Of a stretch of 6,810 bases of DNA, positions 1 to 4,512 are shown piece after piece. The notes under the pieces are model-generated. The model had not been told where the DNA came from. It was given only the letters and a program-made list of their open reading frames with translations, and made no database searches. Source of the DNA: an uncultured Coriobacteriaceae bacterium (lineage in GTDB: Bacteria; Actinomycetota; Coriobacteriia; Coriobacteriales; Eggerthellaceae); contig CACZIP010000113.1 of assembly GCA_902781245.1 (NCBI GenBank), positions 1 through 6,810 of the forward strand, in the 5' to 3' direction. The position numbers were made by a program, and so were the translations under genes. How positions within the stretch are numbered: the stretch's first letter is position 1; each line of letters starts with the position of its first letter.

Positions 1-1
1 G

Positions 2-26
2 CCGAAAAGGGACCGTCCCTTTTCGG
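2..26. terminator. Perfect 12-bp palindromic hairpin, distal terminator
   Basis: The arms CCGAAAAGGGAC and GTCCCTTTTCGG (2-13 and 15-26) are perfectly complementary around a single central base at 14. In RNA the innermost pairs would open into the loop. The arms carry A4 and T4 tracts, so the element could terminate in either direction. It lies 42 nt past the leftward gene ending at 68, and may also serve an unseen convergent gene to the left. The core GGGAC-N-GTCCC recurs in degenerate form at 4447-4475, so it may belong to a dispersed palindrome family. Termination is inferred from structure alone. Confidence 0.6.
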
Positions 27-43
27 GTAGATTCGAAAACCAA

Positions 44-67
44 CCAAAATGGGGCAATCCCTTTTGG
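44..67 (-). terminator. Intrinsic terminator directly after the Lit-like gene
   Basis: Read leftward, the strand begins CCAAAAGGG immediately after the TAG stop codon (68-70), then has a short ATTG loop, then CCCC-A-TTTTGG. CCAAAA pairs with TTTTGG, and GGG pairs with CCC beside a small bulge. A T-rich stretch (TTGGTTTTC) follows. The position directly against the stop codon and the A/T-tract arms fit a Rho-independent terminator for the two-gene leftward operon. The hairpin is imperfect and resembles a degenerate copy of the palindrome at 2-26. Confidence 0.6.
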
Positions 68-850
68 CTATTTCCTTACTAGTGCGCCAATCGCGATAGA
101 CAGTATAGACACCAGCGCCGTGGCGATGAGCCAGATGACGCCCATTCCCACCCAAAACACAGTTGGCAAGGCACAAATGAGCAAAGAATCGTACGGGAAC
201 GTCCAATTCCCCTGGCTGAAGAACACGCTGTGGAACAGCGTGAAGAAGCGGTTGAAATCGATGACCGCAAACACGCCCAGTGCGATAAACACGACAATCA
301 CGAGGATGCCGGCGGCCATGAGCGCGTTGCCGATCAGGCGCTTGCGCCCCAGCGTACCGCATGCGATGAGCCCGGCGATGGCCGCGATGCCGCAGATGGC
401 AAGCACCACTAATGCAGTGCGAGCAAGGCTGTAACAGTCATCCAGATGCGAGACAGTTTCGGGCGAGAAGCAGTACAGCTCTGAAGCGCCAGCAAACGCA
501 GAAGCGAGCTGCCCTCCGTCGTTGGCGTCTTTCACAATGTCGAGGTTCGGGAAATCCTGCGGAACCTTGCCACCAGATGACGTGATGTCCTGACGCAACT
601 GCATGTCAATCTGATAAATCGCACGATAAAGCGCTGTGCGGTCGTGCTCGCCGAATGAGTAGTCGCGTGTTGCGTCGGCAACCTGTGTCAGCTGCGAGCG
701 CGTGAACGGCGATGTCTGGTCATCCGAGAAGAAACTCGACAGTCCGTGCGTTACGGGCGGTGTCGTGCACACCGCAACCCCCGCACCCACGAACAAAATC
801 GCGAGCGCGATGGTCGTGATGAACGCAGCTATGCAGTTAGGCAGCTTCAT
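68..850 (-). CDS. DUF1461/TIGR01906 membrane protein, Lit-like lipoprotein intramolecular transacylase
   Basis: This 260-residue integral membrane protein has one N-terminal helix (about 7-28), an outside domain of about 110 residues, and three further helices (about 143-166, 174-197, 233-256). The family signature is visible: SHLDDC (134-139) before helix 2, and LFHSVFFSQGNW (205-216) followed by a Pro-rich start of helix 4. This family includes Lit, which moves an acyl chain within a lipoprotein N-terminus to give the lyso form. Two histidines, recalled as His85 and His157 in Bacillus cereus Lit, are essential there. Here His135 and His207 have the same 72-residue spacing. The outside domain seems longer than in firmicute Lit (my estimate from memory). 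I chose the ATG at 850 because it overlaps the upstream stop as ATGA; a TTG at 862 is possible but unnecessary. A clear Shine-Dalgarno is lacking, consistent with coupling. Family membership is firm, the Lit reaction is inferred. Confidence 0.78.
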   Translation of the reverse strand: MKLPNCIAAFITTIALAILFVGAGVAVCTTPPVTHGLSSFFSDDQTSPFTRSQLTQVADATRDYSFGEHDRTALYRAIYQIDMQLRQDITSSGGKVPQDFPNLDIVKDANDGGQLASAFAGASELYCFSPETVSHLDDCYSLARTALVVLAICGIAAIAGLIACGTLGRKRLIGNALMAAGILVIVVFIALGVFAVIDFNRFFTLFHSVFFSQGNWTFPYDSLLICALPTVFWVGMGVIWLIATALVSILSIAIGALVRK

Positions 851-2229
851 TGCATCTCGCAATCGACCCAGATGACAGCACTGGTGAGGTCGCCCATGGG
901 CTGGCTGATGATCGGCTTCGGCCCCAAGCGCGCAAACACGCCGCCAAACGTTCCGTTGAACGAGTAGAGACCCGGCATGTTGTTGTACTGCACGGTCTCG
1001 CGCGAAATGTCTGCGTCGTCCTTCACGAGAAGATCGTTCTCGATGGGAAGCAGTTCGGTTCGGAACGGCGTAAGATACGTCTGCACGAGGAAGGGCGCTC
1101 CGGCTTTGCCGTTGGCGAATCGGTCAACGATTTCCTCCCATTCCTCCTGCGAATGCATCGAGCCCGCGTAGACATCGTGGGCGCCATATTGGTCAGTCGG
1201 TTTGATGATCCAATCGTTCTTGTTCTTGCGCACCTCATCGAGATCGATATGCTCGTCATCCAGGAACTTCGTCTTGGGCACCCACTCGTCGACGAATTGC
1301 TTCTCTTCCATGGTGAGCATCTCGCGCGTCTCGGGCCAAAACACAGCATCGAAAATCTGCTTGTCGTGTACGATGTGGCCCGCAAAGCTGCCGATGAGTG
1401 CCACGGCCCCGTCACGCACGGCCGAAATCATCGGCTGGCTCTCTTCCCAATTGTTCAGGATGTCGTTCGTCACCGAGCGGCGCCAGATGGCGTCGATCTT
1501 GCGACCCTTCTTGTCGCGCAGCTCGCGTTTCTCAGCGTCGTAAACAAGGTCGCGTACGTCTTCGACCAGGCACGGGTAACCGTGCATGCCGAAGTAGCGC
1601 GCATACACCTTGAACTCGTCAACTACGGCGTTTTCCATGAAGTCGACGATGGCGAACGTCGGACGCTCGACTCTGTTCTCGAACGTGTCGTAGATCTTGA
1701 TGAACTCTTCGACCCATGGGTTGAACAGGTCGGATGTTTTCATGTCATGATGCGTGGCGAACAGCTCGTAGGTCTTGGACTGCTTGATGGAGATGTTGAG
1801 CTCGCGGTCCTCGTTCATGCCTGACGAACCGTCGGCGTTCCACTCGCAGAAACCACCCGTCAAGGTGTTCTCGTTCAGGAACACATCGAAACGCGCGAAC
1901 GGTAGCAGCGCGTCGTATCGCTGTGGGATCAGGATGAGCTCGCGCAAACGCTCGTCGTAGTCGAACAGCTCGCGGTACGACGGGTCGTCGAGATAGCGGC
2001 GCATGACCTTCTCGCAGACACGGTGCGCTGTTTCGGCCAGCCACTTCATCTTGTTGTACGTCTCTTGGTCAAACAGACGTGGTACGAACGATGACTCAGC
2101 TTGAATATAGTGCACGAGCGCTGTCGAGGTTTCCATGTAGGCATGCGCTGCTGCTCGCCCGGCAATATCACCGTCGAGGTTTTCCATGATGTCGAGCCAT
2201 TCGCGTGTGTACTGGGCGTTCTTGGTCAT
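847..2229 (-). CDS. Circularly permuted ATP-grasp / glutathionylspermidine synthase-like ligase
   Basis: A 460-residue soluble protein without signal peptide or membrane helix. An acidic, helical N-terminal part (1-115) precedes FCEWNADGSSGMNED (127-141), the E-x-N-x-D-x-x-x-G block typical of this group. Next come IDAIWRRS (245-252), a segment DGAVALIGSFAGHIVHDK (273-290) and WIIKPTDQYGAHDVYAG (340-356), probably the lysine/glycine-rich nucleotide-binding element. The C-terminus has SFNGTFGGVFARLG followed by PIIS, as in glutathionylspermidine-synthase-like ligases. These enzymes use ATP to activate a carboxylate as an acyl-phosphate and join it to an amine. The acceptor here cannot be told from sequence, and no amidase domain is fused. 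I chose ATG 2229 because AAAGGA sits 5 nt upstream; the in-frame ATG at 2253 would use up that site. It is the first gene of a leftward operon and overlaps the Lit-like gene by 4 nt. The fold is fairly sure, the substrate is unknown. Confidence 0.82.
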   Translation of the reverse strand: MTKNAQYTREWLDIMENLDGDIAGRAAAHAYMETSTALVHYIQAESSFVPRLFDQETYNKMKWLAETAHRVCEKVMRRYLDDPSYRELFDYDERLRELILIPQRYDALLPFARFDVFLNENTLTGGFCEWNADGSSGMNEDRELNISIKQSKTYELFATHHDMKTSDLFNPWVEEFIKIYDTFENRVERPTFAIVDFMENAVVDEFKVYARYFGMHGYPCLVEDVRDLVYDAEKRELRDKKGRKIDAIWRRSVTNDILNNWEESQPMISAVRDGAVALIGSFAGHIVHDKQIFDAVFWPETREMLTMEEKQFVDEWVPKTKFLDDEHIDLDEVRKNKNDWIIKPTDQYGAHDVYAGSMHSQEEWEEIVDRFANGKAGAPFLVQTYLTPFRTELLPIENDLLVKDDADISRETVQYNNMPGLYSFNGTFGGVFARLGPKPIISQPMGDLTSAVIWVDCEMQ

Positions 2230-2234
2230 TGCGA

Positions 2235-2243
2235 TCCTTTCCT
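2235..2243 (-). promoter_or_regulatory. Ribosome binding site deciding the ATP-grasp start
   Basis: On the complement strand AGGAAAGGA precedes the ATG at 2229 with a 5-nt spacer (TCGCA). This is the best Shine-Dalgarno in the window. It lies inside the 8-codon extension that would result from the ATG at 2253, so the shorter start is preferred. The promoter placed at 2266-2274 would give a leader of about 30 nt, which fits. Confidence 0.7.
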
Positions 2244-2265
2244 GACACTGCATTTGTTCAGCGAA

Positions 2266-2274
2266 AGTGTACCA
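2266..2274 (-). promoter_or_regulatory. Extended -10 promoter of the ATP-grasp/Lit-like operon
   Basis: The complement strand reads TGGTACACT, that is TG-N plus the hexamer TACACT, an extended -10 element. A start of transcription near 2259 would follow. A TTGTTC lies upstream (2285-2290) but only 13 nt away, too close for a normal -35, so recognition would rest on the extended -10. The same TGGTACA core occurs before mfd. Sequence match only. Confidence 0.5.
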
Positions 2275-2307
2275 AATCGGGAAGGAACAACCCCGTGTAC
2301 TTGAAGT

Positions 2308-2313
2308 TATAAA
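2308..2313 (+). promoter_or_regulatory. Possible -10 box of a transcript covering the long hairpin
   Basis: TATAAA occurs 12 nt before the left arm of the hairpin at 2325. If used, RNA would start near 2320, almost exactly at the foot of the hairpin, and end in the T7 tract at 2444-2450, giving an RNA of about 130 nt. No convincing -35 and no TG extension are visible, so this is a weak candidate. Confidence 0.25.
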
Positions 2314-2324
2314 AAGAGTTGTTC

Positions 2325-2437
2325 AGGATCGATTGCCACAGGACCTGGTGCTCGCCGCTTGCGAGGCACTTTCTATAGTGTGTTTAGGAGAGCCGAGCTG
2401 CTGTAGGCGAGCACCGGGTCCTGTGGCAATCGATCCT
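2325..2437. repeat. Inverted repeat, 32-bp arms around 49 bp
   Basis: The DNA-level view of the same element: arms 2325-2356 and 2406-2437 match at 31 of 32 positions. No target-site duplication flanks it and the interior has no room for a gene, so a full insertion sequence is excluded. A miniature transposable element or a recombinase-invertible segment cannot be ruled out from one copy. Confidence 0.9.
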
Positions 2438-2450
2438 CGGGTCTTTTTTT
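2325..2450 (+). ncRNA. Candidate structured small RNA or terminator: 32-bp stem, 49-nt loop, T7 tail
   Basis: The arms 2325-2356 and 2406-2437 are complementary over 32 positions. The only non-Watson-Crick position is 2346/2416, which is a U-G wobble in rightward RNA but an A-C mismatch in leftward RNA, favouring function as rightward RNA. The 49-nt loop (2357-2405) can fold further: GCTTG with CGAGC, and CACT with AGTG. Outside the stem, AAAAAGA (2311-2317) can pair with TCTTTTT (2442-2448) across an internal loop. T7 at 2444-2450 gives a terminator-like end. I do not recognise it as 6S RNA, SRP RNA, tmRNA or a known riboswitch. It sits between two outward-facing promoters, where no gene needs a terminator, so an independent RNA or an insulator is plausible. 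Transcription is not shown. Confidence 0.45.
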
Positions 2451-2474
2451 GTTCTTCCTGCTGAGCATGCAGTT

Positions 2475-2483
2475 TGCTATTAT
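2475..2483 (+). promoter_or_regulatory. Extended -10 promoter of the acyltransferase gene
   Basis: TGCTATTAT combines a TG-N extension with the hexamer TATTAT. Transcription would start near 2490, about 34 nt before the chosen ATG at 2524. The -35 region (around 2455-2460, TTCCTG) is a poor match. If this promoter is real, the in-frame starts at 2449, 2467 and 2482 cannot be used, because they lie upstream of or within the promoter. Confidence 0.5.
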
Positions 2484-2523
2484 GAGCGCAAATCAACGGC
2501 CACAAATGGGGATGAAACGAACT

Positions 2524-4449
2524 ATGGCTCGACACGCGGCACCAGCAGGGGCCAAACAGGGGAAAAGGGCAAAATCACGCTACGTGCCAGCGCTCGACGG
2601 CCTGCGCGCATTCGCCGTGCTTGCCGTTATCTTCTACCACATGGGGCTCGGTTGGGCGCCGGGCGGCCTCATGGGCGTTACCGTCTTCTTCGTCATCTCA
2701 GGCTACCTCATCAACGGATTGCTCGTAGCCGAACGCGAGCAGACGGGCACTATCAGTCTGAAAAGCTTCTGGCTGAGGCGTGTAAGGCGCCTGTTCCCCG
2801 CTATCTTCCTGTCGGTCGTGGGCACAGCCGCCTTGTGCACCATCTTCGACCACACGCTGCTTGACAAAATGCGCCCCGATATCGCACCGTCGCTGCTGTT
2901 CTACAACAACTGGTGGCAGATCTTCCGCGACATGTCGTACTTCGAGCAAGCCGGCAACCCATCGCCCCTCACCCATTTCTGGAGCCTGTCGATCGAGGAG
3001 CAGTTCTACGTGGTATGGCCGTTGCTGCTACTCTTGATGTACAAGCTTGGCGCCAAGAAGAAATTGATGTCCCGCGTCGTCTTGGTCCTCGCCATCGTAT
3101 CGGCGCTCGAAATGGCGCTGCTCTACAACCCCCAAGGCGACCCGAGCCGCATCTACTACGGCACCGACACGCGTGCCATGAGCCTGCTCATAGGCGTATG
3201 GCTTGCGTTCATGTGGCCATCGGCCGCATTCGGAACCGAGCCGAGCATCAGCAGCCGCAACACCAGCACATGGGTGGTTTTCAACCTCGCCGGCGTCGTG
3301 GCATTGCTCGCCCTCATCGCGATTGTCGCGTTTACGAACGGCTTCTCGGCATTCCCCTACTATGGTGGCATCCTGCTAACTTCTGTGCTCTCGGCAGTCC
3401 TCATCGCAGCGCTTGCAGTGCCCAAAACATGGGTAGCCCGCCTGTTCGAACTGGCACCGTTCGTCTGGATCGGCAAGCGCAGTTACAGCATGTACCTGTG
3501 GCACTTCCCCATCTTGCTGCTCACAACCGATGTGAACTCGACGACGGGCGTGCCCTGGTGGATGCGCATCATCCAGATTGCACTCATCTTCATCATCGCA
3601 GAGCTGTCGTTCCGCTTCGTGGAAGACCCCATCCGCAAGGGTAAGATCGGCGAATGGTGGCGAGCACGCAAAGACCGCCGCAACCCCGCTGGCCAGCTCG
3701 ACCAGCGTGCGCTCATTCCTGCCGGCTGCTTCGCCGCGTTGCTCGTCGTGGCATGCATCGGAGTGTTCGTCGTACAACCGACTGATTATGCGTCGACTTA
3801 CGCGAACGGTCAGGGCCAAGCCTCGCAGAGCGCTGCCGCAGCCGCAGCCCAAGCTAATGCGGAGCGCGAAGCGGCCGAAAAAGAAAATGCCATGACGGTT
3901 GTATCCGACGCAGCTTCAGATGTGAAAACCTACGACCAGGTGTTCGGTGAGCAGCATCTGAACGCTGCAGGAGAGCCGATTTACGAACCGCTACTTATCG
4001 GCGACAGCGTTTCGGCAGGCGCGGTCGACGCGTTCTATGAAACATTCCCTTATGGCTGCATCGACTCCGTCGTGAACCGCAACATCTGGGAAAGCACCTA
4101 TACCGATTACCTCGACACCGACCAAGTGGGCGATTACGTCGTCTTCTGTCTCGGCACGAACAACGCCGTCGTGGACTGGCAAATCGATGATCTGCTCTGG
4201 CCTGTCTCAAGCGACAAGCACATCATCATGGTGAACACACGCAACACGCGCGATTGGTGCGATGCGACAAACGCCGAGATTGCAGCTGCGGCCGAGCGCT
4301 ACCCCAACGTCACTGTTATCGACTGGTACGGTGAAAGCGAAGGCCATGACGAGTACTTCGCGGGCGACGGCACGCACTTGACCGACGAAGGCGCGCATGC
4401 CTACATCGGTCTCATCAATCAGGCAATCGAAAAATCGTTTAAGGAATAA
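2524..4449 (+). CDS. OatA/OafA-like membrane O-acyltransferase with C-terminal SGNH domain
   Basis: A 641-residue two-part envelope enzyme. After a basic cytoplasmic N-terminus (1-18), residues about 19-420 form an acyltransferase-3 membrane domain with roughly ten or eleven helices. Hallmarks are LDGLRAFAV with Arg28, the catalytic-type His39 in FYHMG, FFVISGYLI, RRVRRLFPA, SIEEQFY (156-162) and TDTRAM with Arg217. An Ala/Glu-rich linker (about 437-456) leads to an outside SGNH domain: GDS with Ser495, GTNN (544-547), and DGTHLT with Asp615 and His618, giving a complete Ser-Asp-His triad. In OatA-type enzymes the membrane part passes acetyl groups outward and the SGNH part transfers them to a glycan, in OatA the MurNAc O6 of peptidoglycan. 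The glycan here is inferred, and another surface polymer is possible. ATG 2524 follows a weak GGGGA site 11 nt upstream; ATG 2512 and ATG 2506 are alternatives. It diverges from the ATP-grasp operon. Confidence 0.93.
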   Translation: MARHAAPAGAKQGKRAKSRYVPALDGLRAFAVLAVIFYHMGLGWAPGGLMGVTVFFVISGYLINGLLVAEREQTGTISLKSFWLRRVRRLFPAIFLSVVGTAALCTIFDHTLLDKMRPDIAPSLLFYNNWWQIFRDMSYFEQAGNPSPLTHFWSLSIEEQFYVVWPLLLLLMYKLGAKKKLMSRVVLVLAIVSALEMALLYNPQGDPSRIYYGTDTRAMSLLIGVWLAFMWPSAAFGTEPSISSRNTSTWVVFNLAGVVALLALIAIVAFTNGFSAFPYYGGILLTSVLSAVLIAALAVPKTWVARLFELAPFVWIGKRSYSMYLWHFPILLLTTDVNSTTGVPWWMRIIQIALIFIIAELSFRFVEDPIRKGKIGEWWRARKDRRNPAGQLDQRALIPAGCFAALLVVACIGVFVVQPTDYASTYANGQGQASQSAAAAAAQANAEREAAEKENAMTVVSDAASDVKTYDQVFGEQHLNAAGEPIYEPLLIGDSVSAGAVDAFYETFPYGCIDSVVNRNIWESTYTDYLDTDQVGDYVVFCLGTNNAVVDWQIDDLLWPVSSDKHIIMVNTRNTRDWCDATNAEIAAAAERYPNVTVIDWYGESEGHDEYFAGDGTHLTDEGAHAYIGLINQAIEKSFKE

Positions 4450-4475
4450 CCAAAAAGGGACTGTCTTTTTGGTTA
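4447..4475 (+). terminator. Hairpin overlapping the acyltransferase stop codon
   Basis: The arms TAACCAAAAA (4447-4456) and TTTTTGGTTA (4466-4475) pair perfectly over 10 bp around the 9-nt loop GGGACTGTC. The left arm begins with the TAA stop codon itself. The T5 tract is in the right arm. It probably ends the acyltransferase transcript and separates it from mfd. It looks like the GGGAC-N-GTCCC palindrome with two C residues lost from the right half. Confidence 0.65.
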
Positions 4476-4496
4476 CCAGTAAGCAGCGACCGCTGT

Positions 4497-4505
4497 TGGT
4501 ACAAT
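4497..4505 (+). promoter_or_regulatory. Extended -10 promoter of mfd, leaderless geometry
   Basis: TGGTACAAT is a TG-N extension plus TACAAT, one base from the consensus hexamer. Only 7 nt separate it from the ATG at 4513, so transcription should start at or next to the start codon. No Shine-Dalgarno is present. The nearest -35-like sequence, TTACCA at 4473-4478, is 21 nt away and too far to matter. Confidence 0.6.
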
Positions 4506-4512
4506 ACACACC

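Noticed and set aside
850..862. TTG start at 862 for the Lit-like gene
   Set aside because: The ATG at 850 overlaps the upstream stop as ATGA, a typical coupled arrangement. The four extra residues add nothing and TTG is a poorer start.
850..1824. A 324-codon open frame on the + strand opposite the ATP-grasp gene
   Set aside because: It lies wholly within a recognisable family gene on the other strand, shows no domain pattern and has no ribosome site. Such antisense frames are normal in GC-rich DNA.
2325..2437. Insertion sequence with terminal inverted repeats
   Set aside because: Only 49 bp lie between the repeats, no transposase is present and no flanking direct duplication is visible.
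2325..2450. Retron msr-msd RNA
   Set aside because: Long flanking inverted repeats suggested it, but there is no reverse transcriptase gene nearby and no separate msr stem-loops plus msd hairpin.
2325..2450. 6S RNA or SRP RNA
   Set aside because: No large central bubble as in 6S RNA and no SRP apical GGAA/GCA motif. A continuous 32-bp stem fits neither.
2449..2523. Upstream starts (TTG 2449, ATG 2467, ATG 2482) for the acyltransferase
   Set aside because: They lie before or inside the extended -10 promoter at 2475-2483, one overlaps the T7 tract, and none has a ribosome site.
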